Of a stretch of DNA of 64,000 bases, positions 1 through 10,402 are shown one piece after another (the first letter of the stretch is position 1; each line of letters opens with the position of its first letter). A program made the position numbers and the translations under genes. The notes beneath the pieces were generated by a model. The model had not been told where the DNA came from and did no database searches. It was given only the letters and a program-made list of their open reading frames with translations. The stretch comes from Bostrychus sinensis (taxonomy: Eukaryota > Chordata > Actinopteri > Gobiiformes > Eleotridae), in contig CM036239.1 of the NCBI GenBank assembly GCA_020698575.1, positions 44,357,763 to 44,421,762 on the forward strand, given 5' to 3'.

Positions 1-348
1 ATGAAAATGGTTTAACTAGGCCGAATAAATTGATGTCACAATATTGACAATATTGTGAAATCTCAATATCAAAAGTCTCACAATAGTGTTGTAAACAGCT
101 GAATAGTATGAGTCTCCCCACAATATTGCAATAAAAACCCTACCATGAGTTTAATATTGTGATAATACCATACTGTGAAATTTAAATGTTGTTACTAAAT
201 GGTGTGTACTCAAACAGAGCAACATAAATGCAGGTTTAAACTTTAATATTCAACCGGCCAAAGTGGCTAGTGAGGGTATTTGTGTTACTAGCCAAAATGA
301 AAATCCACCTGCATCTGGCCAGTTGGCTAATGTTAATGTCAAGCCCTG
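1..348. repeat. Right part of a dispersed hAT-like element (family with GCTTGACATTAAC ends)
   Basis: The sequence matches two other stretches of this window (28635-29240 and 37907-38361): all share a final block of about 100 bp that ends in the inverted form of the motif CAGGGCTTGACATTAAC (here at about 332-348). The left end lies outside the window. The first 180 bp hold short palindromes such as TCACAATATTG facing CAATATTGTGA. No transposase frame is visible, so this is a non-autonomous DNA element or a deleted remnant. The hAT assignment rests on the CAGGG-type end and is tentative. Confidence 0.6.
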
Positions 349-470
349 TCCATACCAAAGGCAGGGAATTGAAACATCACACCAATAGGGGGCTTTAATA
401 TTTATATTATAACTGTACATGACATGTTCAAACTACAGTAAGTACCAAAGATCAAGGTTAAATCTCAAAC

Positions 471-862
471 CTGGCGCAGGATCTGTTTGAGCCGTAGACA
501 CTGAAAAGACACTCTTCAGAAAGTCCAACAGACTTATGTCCAGCTTCTCAAACTCCATGTCCCCTAAAGTGGAACGAGTTGAACCACTGGACGATATTAC
601 AGTCAGCTGATCCATGTTTGCTCATTTTCTGTAGGATTCTCATCTGTGGGTTAAACAAAAGTTTATGACAGTCTGGATTCATTTATCAGCCCCAGTCCAG
701 CTACAGATACCAGTATTTGCCGTACCTCCTTCCATTCGACCTCGATGTCCTGGAGGTCTTTGAGAACTTTCAGCGCCACCATCTGGCCGGTGTAGACCGT
801 GCGACCGAGGGTCACGTCCCCATAAGCCCCAGAGCCCAGGATTTGCTGGACGTGGTAGACTG
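471..862 (-). pseudogene. Two exons of a HIPK/DYRK-like protein kinase domain, frame-broken
   Basis: Read on the minus strand, exon 1 (about 862 to 726; its start is not fixed) encodes the kinase N-lobe. It has a glycine-rich loop LGSGAYGDV and the lysine of beta-3 in VALKVLK, followed by DIEVEWKE. It ends at a GTACGG donor. An 82-bp intron (725 to 644) ends in TTTAACCCACAG. Exon 2 (643 to 471) begins MRILQKMSKHG in phase with exon 1, then NIVQWFNSFHFRGH, and then reaches a TGA at 548-550. The homology resumes in a second frame (LDISLLDFLKS) and again in a third (LRLKQILRQ) before a GTTTGAG donor. The order, C-helix then xxDFLK then the KxIxxQ helix, matches the CMGC kinases HIPK/DYRK; fish genomes hold many HIPK-like copies. 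The two frame breaks suggest a pseudogene, or assembly errors. The catalytic HRD and DFG segments should lie further left but I do not see them, and a repeat occupies 1-348. Confidence 0.68.
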
Positions 863-2940
863 AAGGTGCTGGAGGTGATGTAGTCTCCAGCCTTCACTCG
901 ATAGTTGAACTCCATGATCAGAAATCTAGGAAGGAAGTCAATCCAGCTCTAGTTTAGTTAAGACTGAGGTATAAGCATTTAATGTCAAAGTCAGCTCATT
1001 CACAAGAAATGATGTAGAGCTCATTTATCATTGGTGCCGCTTGTCTTTCATTTCTCAACAGCTGTTTTCTTAAAGACATAAAAGAGTGAAAGGAAGATAA
1101 GAAGGTCAACTCACTACAATGTTAAAAAAGATCTTGAGTATTGAAAGATCCATCTGTAAATGTAACTATGCAAGTAGTAAAAGCATTCTGTATTTTACTG
1201 TTAATGTATAAATGTTTTTAACCAAAGACATCATTTATGTAAACTTTTTTTCTTTGGAAACCTTTGAAATGAAACATAAATCATAACTCACAAGACAAAG
1301 CATCTGTGCATCTGTGACTGTTTCATCATAAAACTAAAGTTTATAAGGCATAGGAAGTTCTCCTAAATAAAATGATTTACATTACAGAAAGGTTGTATTT
1401 TTCATACATAAAAATAAAAGTAAATGTGACAAAATCTGGTTTGTAAAGTGAAAATACTGCATGTCACTTACAAACCTAAATGTAAAAGCTCACATTTTAG
1501 CTGCTAAAATGGTTGATAAACATTACTTTATCTGTTAAATTAGTTGCTGTCTAATAAAAGGTCACAAAAACTATTTATATGCAAAGTTTCTAATTTTCAC
1601 CAATTTCACCAAATATGAATCCAAGCGGATTTTCAGAAATACTGCATTACTTGTGCAGAATGTACTGTCACCAGGTCAGTGTAGTTCTGGAGAAGTTCTG
1701 CCGACCAAAGAGTTTGGAGAGTAAATGGTAGAGCTTTGTAAATATAATGCACACTCAACGGTTGAAGTTTGAGAAATGAGCAGAAATCATCCCAGAGTTC
1801 CACTTCCAGTATCAGTGATTGGTCAGTTGTATCTTTAAATTGCCTATTCATTTTTTTATATATTCAAGCTGCTATTTATAAAATGTTATGTAATTAAAAA
1901 ATAACAGGAATAATTGTAAAACACTTTGAGCCATCAGTGGACTAAATATTGTGCTGATACTGCCAGGATTTTATATTGGACATATAAATATTTCATATAT
2001 TAAATACAGAATAACCAGTAGCCTATCCCATGGGAGTGTCCAAAGCTTTCTTATAAACAACAACAAGGTGTTAAATGGGAATTTGGGAAGTGGTATAGCC
2101 TATACAGTAGTTATATATATATGCTATATTAGGTTTAAAGAGCTAGGTTTAATGTTTAAAATTCTAAATAAAAATCTGGCTTTAATTTTGCACGTCTAAT
2201 AGTACAAGAATGGATCATGGCAAAAAAATAAAATAAAAAATAAAAAGAATAAAAGAATCCTGAGGTGTTTGTGAGTCCTTTATTGTAAGCCATATTTCTA
2301 GTTAATTTTTTTAGAGATATTCATCCTTTTAGCGTGAAGCAGGTGAGAGCGTTCTGTGCATGAAAACTGTCCAATTACGAGACACATGGGGTTTTTCTTT
2401 TGCCACACACATACAGCTTTATTACATTAATGATGAGTAATTATTACACTAAAGCACCAACTCTTTAACCAAATGCGTTTCCTTGCTTAGTCCTTTCCTG
2501 CGATCTTTCACCTTGCTCTGGCACAGCCTGTTTGAGCGGCGAACGGAATCAAGCGAAGTCTGACCCGAAACTGACGTCTGCCCCTGTGCACTGTACAGGA
2601 CAGTAAGTGTAAATGTCCTGTGAGCTCCACCCTGTGTCCCAGCCGGACACCTGTGCACAGGTACGAGGCATAGAGGCAGTGCCATTGAACTTTGTGTCAC
2701 AGATGAGTTGTTTAAAAAAAAAAAAAATGACAGAAATTAGTTATCATCTGCTGCTTTCAGGTAACTCCATAGAAGATAAACTGCTATGTAACCCTGAATC
2801 TCCTCAGTGTGTATGCTCCAAAGTTCAGAATCCATATTAGTTGAAAAAAAACTGCAACATTTAGGAATATTTTTAAGAGATATTCTTGCTTAAAAAATAA
2901 GACCTCCTTCACAGCCACTGTCATTTCTCCCTCCTATCCG
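863..2940. other. AT-rich non-coding sequence
   Basis: I see no gene here. The stretch just upstream of the kinase exon (863-915 on the minus strand) is open in a different frame and includes an alternative acceptor (TTCCTTCCTAG at about 929), so a longer first exon is possible. The rest is AT-rich with A-runs (2221-2255) and a LINE-tail-like AAAACACTTTGAGCC at about 1919. Small open frames show no recognisable domain. Confidence 0.5.
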
Positions 2941-2946
2941 ATAGGT

Positions 2947-3010
2947 CAGTGGTTCTTTACTGCTCTGGCTTCAGGACCCACCATCTCCCAAAAAGGACAA
3001 GCTGCAACCC
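2947..3010. repeat. Fragment of a dispersed repeat resembling a hAT terminus (CAGTGGTTC)
   Basis: It begins CAGTGGTTCTTTACTG and continues with CAGGACCCACC. Related text (GACCCACCAGTT) occurs inverted at 7586-7612, 62335-62360 and 63774-63795. The copies at 2947 and 7612 lie just outside the nested element at 3297-7512, so they could be the ends of one larger, older element. That is only an inference from position and partial similarity. Confidence 0.4.
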
Positions 3011-3463
3011 AAATAAAAGAGATATTTCAACTTCTCTAAAATACTGAACCTGAGACAGAATAATGTCAGAATATCTCAGTACACAGACACAAAAAGAACA
3101 CATTTAACAACAAGAGGCGATGCTAGAGAGGGAACTATTCCTTTCTCCTTTCCATCAGATGCAGTTTTTAAAAAAAATCAGAATACATTAAATAAAAAAG
3201 TGCAGTTTAAAACCATTCAAGTATACAAGTTTTACTTTTCTTCAGACAACCTTTTCAGGGAAATACTGAAAGACTTTTTGCTTTGAGGAGAATTAAGCAG
3301 TAACAGTGCTGGTAGAAGTACTGCACTACTTAAGTAAAAGTACAGATAAAGGAGCAAAAATGTACTCAAGTTACACCTTAAAATTTCTACTTAAGTAAAA
3401 CTATAAAAGTACTCACTTTTAAAGGTACTTGTGAGTAAAAGTATTTGGCACAGACTAGACAGC

Positions 3464-5542
3464 TTATGAATGAGTTAAATGTGAGTGAGTTGTTTTTTGT
3501 TTTGTTTTTTTGTCATTAACTTTTTTATAGATTTTTTTTTCCACATAAATGAACAAGGAACAAAAATCAGTACAATAAAAGAAAAGTAAAATGGCACATT
3601 TCAAGTTATGCAGTGGAAGCCAAGTCCTGTGATGTGATAAATGACATAAAACGGCTCCATATCCTGTTTTTACCTGGACATTGTTTATCTTAGCAAATAA
3701 AGTTTCAAATGAAGCAGTCTCTGTCATGAGTTTAACCCAGTCCTTGAACTGAGGCTTGTGGGGACTTTTCCAGTTCCTTAAAATAAGTCTTGCAGACACA
3801 AAATATATAGGGGGCCTAATAGACTGATTTCCCAGCAGACATAGTTGCTGTGATTTAGGAATAGGCAGTCTAATCAAATTTTCCATATTAGTAATCACTT
3901 CAGTCCAGAAAGGAAACACCAAGGGATGCTCCTAGAACATGTGAAGATAAGTACCAGTGTCATTTCCACATTTCCAACTGTTATTATCTTGCAACAGGCC
4001 CATCTTAAACATCTTTGAAGGAGTATAATAATACCGGTGCACAATTTTATAGTGAATAAATTTACTTCTAGCATCTCTAGCAGCCCAGCCAATGTTTGAG
4101 ATTATATTACACCATACTTCTTCAGTAATTACAATTTTTAGATCCCTTTGCCAAACCAATCTCAAGCTATAACAAAGTCTATCTTGGTTGCTTAAAAGTT
4201 TTTTATAAAAAAACTGATGCTGAATGTAAATTACTAGTCGAGTTCAACCATTCTTGAATCGTATTCTCTTTCTATACCAGTTTTAGACCCAAAGCAGAGT
4301 TTACGCTACTCCTGATTTGTAGATGCTTCCAAAAATCCCCTCTATCTGCCATATTGAAAGTCTCTTTCAACACACTAAATGACATAACGGCATCATCCAT
4401 ATATAAATTCCCTATTTTCGGTACTCCTTTCTCAAGCCAATTGCACCACAGAAAGGGTGATTTTCCTACATGCACTGGGGTTATTCCAAACTGAGGAATA
4501 TCCCTGTTTATAAGGGCAGATTCCTAGTATCTTATGTGCCTTGCTCCATGCCCACTGTGAGTGCTGTAAGACTGGGTTTTGCTGTTATTGTACTGGTGGA
4601 CTTTTGTGAGATGAACTGAATGACATTAGGAGCTACCAGAGCCTTCTCAAGTTTAACCCACCCTAGACCAGAATCTGGTGTTTTCTAGTGTCTGGATAAT
4701 TTGTTTACTTCAAATGCAACATTATATTACTCCAAATCTGGAAGTGCCAGTCCTCCAGCTTCTCTCGAAGTGCACAGCTTTCTTAATCCAATTCTTGGCT
4801 TCTTACCATTCCACAGAAATGCTTTAACTAGCCCATTATATTGTTTCAAAAGACTATTTTGCTGGTATCATCATAGATATATAATTAAATTGTGGAGCAA
4901 CAAGCATCTTAATAGTATTATTTCTTCCCCACAATGTGAGATTTAGCATCTTCCATGTCTCTAAATTTACCTTCAGTTTTTGTAACAATGGGTCTATGTT
5001 TATTGAGCTAATATTAGTTAAGTTATTAGTTACGAGCACAACAACAGGAATCCACCAAAACTGAAATGAAGAAACAAGAGCCTGGAAGCACCCCTTTGAC
5101 ACTGGCATAGCCTCTGATTTCTGCCAGTTTATCTTACAGCCCCAAATCTTCAAAAAAAGTCTCTATTGAAGACAGGATTTTTGGAATTGAAGAGGAAGGA
5201 TCCCTAACAAGAAGCAATATATCGTTCCAAAACATTTTATGTTCATCTGTTGCCTGCACAGCTCCCCTAATACCTCTATGTGCTCTGACTGCGGTCGCTA
5301 AAGGCTCCAAAAACAGTGTGAAAAGTAGAGGGCTGAGTGGGTCTCCTTGTTTTGTCCCTCGCTTCAAACTAAAAAAGGTGAGATCATCCTATTGGTTAGT
5401 ACCGCTGCTCTGGGGTACCAATAAAATACCCTAACCCATTTAATCAAACCTTCACCAAATCCAAATGCCTTTAAAGCATATTGAAGTAAGCTTCACTCTA
5501 CTCTATCAAATGCCTTATGGGCATCCAATGACAGAGCAGCTA
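3464..5542 (-). pseudogene. L1 ORF2 C-terminal half (late RT plus C-terminal domain), decayed
   Basis: This part of the L1 holds the second half of the reverse transcriptase and the C-terminal region. It is spread over at least five frames (5367-5134, 5153-4854, 4475-4272, 4165-3932, 3922-3464) broken by frameshifts and stops. The catalytic box normally written (F/Y)ADD reads FWNDILLL, so the first catalytic aspartate is asparagine and the enzyme would be inactive even without the frame breaks. The last block (ending near 3464) carries the L1 C-terminal signature LCLLGN and RLILRNWKSP. No RNase H or restriction-like endonuclease is present. Confidence 0.8.
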
Positions 5543-6650
5543 TGTCAGAAGTGGTGTGCGTGCATTTGGTTTATGGCCTACATGGAGCTTAATTGATTTG
5601 CAGAGTTCCTTTTTTGTGTGCTGTGTATTTTATTGTGCATGGACCTTATAGACTTAGAGCTCAATGAATGGGCCTTATGTAGACACGCCCACAGACAATC
5701 TCTCTGGCTGACCCCGGAGTAGTACTATTGGCTGCCTTATTGGGGCCCAAAGTATAAAAGTGGACCTGAATGCGCCCTGAGGGAGGAGGGATCTCGCGAG
5801 AGTCAAGAACGCGGAAGCGAAAGCGGTGACCCAGACCCGAGGTGACAGCAGAGGACGAGAGAAAGGAGGCTGTGGACGGTAATCCGGACTGCGGGAGAAC
5901 GGGAGCCGCGACGTGAGCCTGGAACAGCTAATACCCGAAAGATCCGGTACCCGGCAGTGGGGATTCAACGCGCTTTTCAGATAAGTTAAAGGGACGCATC
6001 CTGACAAGACGCACCTGTACGTGCATGCTGATATTGTGCGTGATTGTTAATCGAAAACGCTTTCCCTGGTTCACAGCGCTGGTTGCACTGAAGAGGCTGG
6101 ATTGGACCAGGTGGGACCGAGACGAGCGCAGAGGTCTTGCATTTAGGAGTGTGGATACAACGCGTTTTTCAGATAAGTTAAAGGGACGCTACCTAATTAG
6201 ACTCGCCTATTGTATGCAAGCCATTGTGCGCGGTTACTGATCGCACAAACTTTCTTGTTCCATAGCGCCGTCGCGTGGAAGATTCGGGGCCAGACGGGAC
6301 TGGGGACGAGGACTGGGAACCTGCACCCAGCGTGTCTTGGGATAAGCTGAAGGAAGCTGTGCCGGGTTCTGGACTACGAGCTGGAACTGTACTGGAGGAG
6401 ATTGTTCTGGGCCAGGATTTACAACCTTTCCCCTGCACATAAAACCCTCCTATTTTAACTATTGTTCTTAAATTTATTCATTGTGAGGCCCTCTTTTAAA
6501 ATAATTTTTTAAGTTTTTACTTTGGGTGGTCTTTTAGCAAACAGTGGAAACTGATTAAGATTCTAATAAATTGCCTGGGAAACGTACCTGACCTCTGTGA
6601 TTTTTTAATTGTGGAAGTGTATTGGTGATCCTGAACCTGAGTGGTTGACA
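5543..6650 (+). mobile_element. Solo LTR (about 1.1 kb) inserted in the L1
   Basis: The insert begins TGTCA (5543) and ends TGACA (6650), the canonical TG..CA retroviral-type terminus. It is flanked by a 4-bp duplication GCTA (5539-5542 and 6651-6654). It contains a TATA-like TATAAAAG at 5753-5760 and a polyadenylation signal AATAAA at 6565-6570 in the same orientation. No gag or pol frame is present, so it is a solo LTR left by recombination between the two ends of a longer element. A 4-bp duplication fits Gypsy-type or gammaretrovirus-like elements; I cannot decide between them. It lies opposite to the L1 and is younger than it. Confidence 0.75.
5960..6440 (+). repeat. Degenerate tandem repeats of about 170-190 bp inside the LTR
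   Basis: Three units are recognisable from the recurring CAACGCG(C/T)TTTTCAGATAAG and AAAGGGACGC: GATAAG occurs at 5980, 6172 and 6341 (spacing 192 and 169). A second shared block, GTGCGTGATTG/GTGCGCGGTTAC followed by CACAGCGC/CATAGCGCC, sits about 65-100 bp into units 1 and 2. The units are GC-rich compared with the surroundings. Such repeats between TATA and poly-A signal often make LTR length variable. Confidence 0.65.
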
Positions 6651-7167
6651 GCTACAGGTGTTGTTTTATCCCTGTTCAAACACATGAGGTGCAAAAGTCT
6701 CCTAACATTATCTGAGGATGTCCTTCCCTTAACAAACCCCACCTGGTCTGAGTGTATCAAGTGTGGCAATACTCGTTCTAGTCTAAGGGACAGAATCTTT
6801 GTTAGTATCTTACAGTCCATATTGATCAGACTCACTGGTCTAAAACTACCTGGGTCTGTTGGATCTTTGTCCTTTTTGAAAATTAGGGAGACCAAAGCCT
6901 TGTTAATGTTCCTGGCATCTTTTCCAATAAAAACATTTCTTCATAAACCTTAGTTAAAACAGGGGCTAACCTTTCTACAAACCTTTTATAATATTCTGAT
7001 GGGAATCCATCTAGTCCTGGCGACTTTCCCACTTTCATTAATGATATAACTTTCTTAACCTCTGCGACTGTTATAGGGCTATCTAGATAGGTTTGCTGGT
7101 CCTCAGTAAGTTTGGGCAGGTTGAACTTGGAAAAGAAAATGTGAGGGATTGTTGATGAAATAAACAA
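6651..7167 (-). pseudogene. L1 ORF2 early reverse-transcriptase blocks, decayed
   Basis: Minus-strand frames 7167-6883 and 6895-6605 carry consecutive L1 RT motifs. The first frame has ITVAEVKKVISLMKVGKSPG and then LDGFPSEYY. The second has DPGSFRPVSLINMDCK, GFVKGR and NRDKTTPVAV. A frameshift at about 6885-6895 separates them. The homology stops at PVAV (about 6650), exactly where the LTR begins, and resumes at ALSLDAHKAF on its far side. That reconstructs an ordinary L1 block across the insertion. Confidence 0.8.
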
Positions 7168-7532
7168 ACTGGTGCAGTAGAAGAGACTGAATCTGTCGCT
7201 GAGCTCTTCTGTCTTTATTATTCTGACATTTCTAAAGGAGTACTACTTTACTGCATCTGTTATATTTAAGTACAGTGTGTCTTCTGTCTTTATTATTCTG
7301 ATGTTTTTACTGCATTTCTTATATTTAAATACTGTCTTTCTACAATGAGGGCACAGCAAAAACGCATAATTTTAAACCAAAACGCAAATACTTTTTACTT
7401 CAAACAAACTCAGAAATGTAGTGGAGTAAAAAGTACAAATACTTGCTCTAAAAAGTAGTGACCCCTGGAAGATTTATTCAAGTACTTCATTACATTCCAC
7501 CACTGCAGTAACATAAGTTTTTTATCCATCGT

Positions 7533-7560
7533 TTTTTTTTTTTTTTTTTTTTTTTTTTTT
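7533..7560. repeat. Poly-T tract
   Basis: A run of about 28 T. It forces low-complexity lysine or phenylalanine runs in overlapping frames, which are not genes. Confidence 0.95.
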
Positions 7561-7753
7561 GTCTGAAAATGGTTCCACGACCCATCTTTGGGTCCTGACC
7601 CACCAGTTTAGTGGACAATAACAAGTGCATGTTTTTCGCCATGTGTCCATTCCTGTAATATAAGCGTAAAATAATGAATGAATGAAAATTGAATTTATAA
7701 CAATAAAAAATAATGTGGTCCTTGGTTTTTTGCTGCACCACAGACAGCAGACC

Positions 7754-7985
7754 TAATGTAATAATCCCCACAAATGTAATAACCCACAAATGATTTCAAT
7801 ATAATAAACTCACACGTGTAATAAACATAATAAACAACTGCAAATGTAATAGTAACTAACGTTTGCAGTAAAAAGCCCCTGTTACATTTATGAGAAATTA
7901 TTACATTTGTAGGTTTATTACATTAAAAACATACAACTTTTTATTACATTTGTGGTTTATTTTCTTTGTGGGGATTATTCCATTA
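7754..7985. mobile_element. Small MITE with long terminal inverted repeats
   Basis: The left end TAATGTAATAATCCCCACAA is matched by the right end read on the other strand, TAATGGAATAATCCCCACAA, and similarity continues for about 40 bp (AACCCACAAATG versus AACCACAAATG). The element is about 232 bp and fully non-coding. A TA target would fit a mariner-type element, but the duplication cannot be separated from the terminal repeat. Confidence 0.65.
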
Positions 7986-9480
7986 ATGGGTGTTACAATA
8001 ATCATGAATATGTATGAGTGAGGGGGTATTGTGTGCAATAAAAAAACCCAGGGCACTGCAAAACCCTAAAATTTTTTTGTGATCATTCAGACCACGACAA
8101 ATTGAAGGAGCTGTGTCATGTGACTGTAAACTTAACCTGATTGGCTGACTTCAGTTTGAGATAGGGTTGACTGTTTTAGTCTTCCTTCTACAAGTTTGGG
8201 ACACAGTTTTTTTTTTTAGTGACTATTTTTTTATCTTGCATTTTCATACTTTTTGTATTTGGCTTATAATATTTTATGCACTGAAATGTCAGAAGTATTT
8301 GAAGTAACAAAAAATTCAGTTTACAAAATTCAATAGCAAAAAAGTCAGTTACATATAATTCATTGTCTAAAAGCTTTCGTAATAAAGACACAAATCAATG
8401 TTCATACTTTCTCTGCTTACACATGGAAAAAATGTTATTATCCTTGTGCTACTTTTTACCACACGCCTTTCCATAATTTGTAATCAGTAATAATAATTAG
8501 CCATGCCAATTTTGAATTTGCTGGGCGATAAGGCCTAAAAAAAATCAGATATTTTTTTTATGATGTGATGCATTTTATCGCACATTTTGTTTGGAGTTCT
8601 CCTCTCGCTGCTGCTTTTTTCATACGGGACACAGTTTGTAAATGTCTCCCTAGGTTTAGTAGTTATTTAAAGTTGATTATTATACAAAGTAGTACAAGAA
8701 AAAAAACTCTATAGTTTTGCAAATAGGGTAGGATAAGTAATAACCATCTAATGAAGAAATAGTTATGAAAATACCAGATTTAATTCAAGTTAGCCATGCG
8801 ATCAGATAGAAAAGACGATTCCATTACAGAAAATGGAAGGAGGAGAAAAGGGGAGCAGATTTTGATTGTGAGCACATTAGACAGGCCAAAGGTCAAAAGG
8901 TAGAAAACATAAAAATAAACGAGGGGGCTGTGAGTGTCAAAGGAGAGACATTAAGGGAACAGAGTGATCTAGAGTGCCATAGTGAATGAGTGAAGGAGTG
9001 AACGAGTGAGTATGGGACTGTCACACTTGACTTGACGAGCCATTTCCTCATCTTGTCTCAGATATAGACAGAGCTGCTGGCGGGGGAATTGGGAGGAGTT
9101 TAAATGGCTGGATTACAGGCCCACAGTGGCCATCACTGTCACTCACATCAGTGCAGCATGTTCTGGTGACACACATATCCCCCTCGAGTCCAAAATGGGG
9201 ATTTTATTTTATTTTTTTACAAATTTCCACACTTAAAACAACACTCCCTATCCTCCATATTCAGCTGTCTCTATTTGTAATTTTGCCATTCACCAATACA
9301 AAAAAACAATCTACGTATAATGGAATATGTCAGCTGCAAACGAAGAATGACCACATTTACTAGGCTTGGGAGCAAGTAGCCTGTTCATATAGAGATTTCC
9401 TAAAACTATGTCACCTTGGTAAATTAGTACTTATATCTAATGCTCCTCTTTCTAGTATTAAAGCTGAGAAAATTGCTTTC
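7986..9480. other. Non-coding AT-rich region with a repeat fragment
   Basis: No gene seen. At 8519-8600 a fragment beginning TGCTGGGCGATAAGGCC resembles the left end of the hAT-like element at 40321. At 8985-9012 there is a short GAGTGAAGGAGTGAACGAGT repeat. 8780-9000 is purine-rich, unique-looking sequence. Confidence 0.45.
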
Positions 9481-9483
9481 ACC

Positions 9484-9700
9484 CAATTCATCATCCATTA
9501 ATTGGCTATTCAAATTAGGCTTAGAGGGGGTATATTATGTAAAATCAACATGTTTTTTTAGCTTTATACCATGTTACAATGTTGTTCTCTCATCAAAAAC
9601 ATACCTGGAGTTTTGTTTTGTTTCATTCACACCTGTTTAGGTAACTCTTTAGTCTCTGGTGCTGAGTTTCTGAGGCCTCAGAACACTTGGTTCTACAGAC
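9484..9700 (+). repeat. TTAA-MITE family A, partial copy 1 (duplicated with its flank)
   Basis: From GGGGGTATATTATGTAAAATC (9526) it matches the left end of family A. It carries the family core CATGTTACAATGTTG, CTCATCAAAAACATACC and CTGAGGCCTCAGAAC. The 40 bp before the element (TCATCATCCATTAATTGGCT) recur before copy 2 at 9905, so element and flank were duplicated together. Confidence 0.65.
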
Positions 9701-9837
9701 CTCCACCTTTCCCAACCAACTCTAAATTGTATTCATGTGAAACTGCACATTGATAAACTAGAGGTATAAAAACATAAACACAAAACTGTCCTAAAATTGT
9801 GAGTAAAATAAAAAAAACTTAAACTGGTGTATAAAAA

Positions 9838-10136
9838 AATAAAGGGGTTATATTATACTTTTTTTTTTTTTTTTTCATCGCTTTCTTCCATGTTTTAATG
9901 TTGTTCCCTCATCATCCATTAACTGGTTCAAGTTATGGCAGTCAGGCTTAAAGTATTATGTAAAATCAACTTTTTTATTCTTTTTTTTTTAGCTTTTTAC
10001 CATGTTACAATGTTGTTCTCTCATCAAAAACATACCTGGCACTGTGTTGTGCTTCATTCAGACATGTTTGAGTAATCCTCTGGCACAGCCATTCTGAGGC
10101 CTCAAAATGCTTAGTTCCACAGATGTCCGCCCACTC

Positions 10137-10169
<33 letters not shown>

Positions 10170-10402
10170 ATTGTACAGCTCTGTATCCACTGATTCCTCA
10201 CAGCTATTTTTTTTTTTATCAAGTTTCTTTCTTTCTGTTCAAAAGAGCATCACAGAGCTGCACACTACTGCCCTCTGCTGTTCTCCTCACTTCTTTCTTT
10301 ATGGCAGCAGTAAAGCTATTCATTTCGTTTCAGTCACATAACATTTTTAAAGGCAACCAAGATTGGTTTAAAAATAAAATAATAACAGTATAATAGGCCA
10401 CA
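9838..10402 (+). mobile_element. TTAA-MITE family A, copy 2
   Basis: It starts AAGGGGTTATATTATAC and ends near AGTATAATAGGCC. It contains two starts: a short first piece (9838-9945) and then TTAAAGTATTATGTAAAATC at 9943, followed by the family core. The middle is interrupted by a 30-bp poly-A (10139-10168). The 3' part has the family signature CTGCCCTCTGCTG and CACATAACATTTTTAAAGG. The structure suggests a tandem or nested duplication. Confidence 0.65.

Larger units (their letters stand above)
3447..7203 (-). mobile_element. 5'-truncated L1-clade LINE on the minus strand, interrupted by a solo LTR
   Basis: Read right to left, the protein homology runs in L1 ORF2 order. First come early reverse transcriptase blocks at 7167-6655 (KSPGLDGFPSEYYKRF, then FRPVSLINMDCKIL and HSDQVGFVKGR). 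After a 1.1-kb insertion come LSLDAHKAFDR (about 5530-5495) and RGTKQGDPLSPLLFTLFLEP (5361-5302), then C-terminal blocks at 5153-3464 (SEEVW.NI-like, LCLLG, ILRNWKSP). The 3' end near 3490-3540 is poly-T on the plus strand, i.e. a poly-A tail on the element strand. The endonuclease and all upstream parts are missing, as expected of 5' truncation. Confidence 0.85.
3305..7504. mobile_element. hAT-like non-autonomous element with 8-bp target duplication, split by an L1
   Basis: The ends are AGTGCTGG (3305) and CCACCACT (7504), near-perfect inverted repeats. They are flanked by identical 8-bp copies of GCAGTAAC at 3297-3304 and 7505-7512. An 8-bp target duplication is typical of the hAT superfamily. 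The arms (3305-3446 and about 7204-7504) are rich in AGTACTT/AAGTAAAAGTAC motifs. They match an uninterrupted relative at 35565-35910, which shows the arms were once continuous and that the LINE at 3447-7203 came later. The right arm also holds a tandem duplication of about 60-75 bp starting at CTTCTGTCTTTATTATT (7207 and 7272). No transposase is present. Confidence 0.8.

Noticed and set aside
679..915. The 78-codon frame starting MEFNYRV as the true kinase reading frame
   Set aside because: After about 18 codons it leaves kinase homology; the glycine-rich loop and beta-3 lysine lie in another frame, joined to exon 2 by matching splice phase.
10005..10341. Open frames with poly-Lys or poly-Phe runs
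   Set aside because: They are translations of poly-A/T tracts (also at 7490-7789, 22209-22475, 54360-54569, 56038-56241) and carry no protein pattern.
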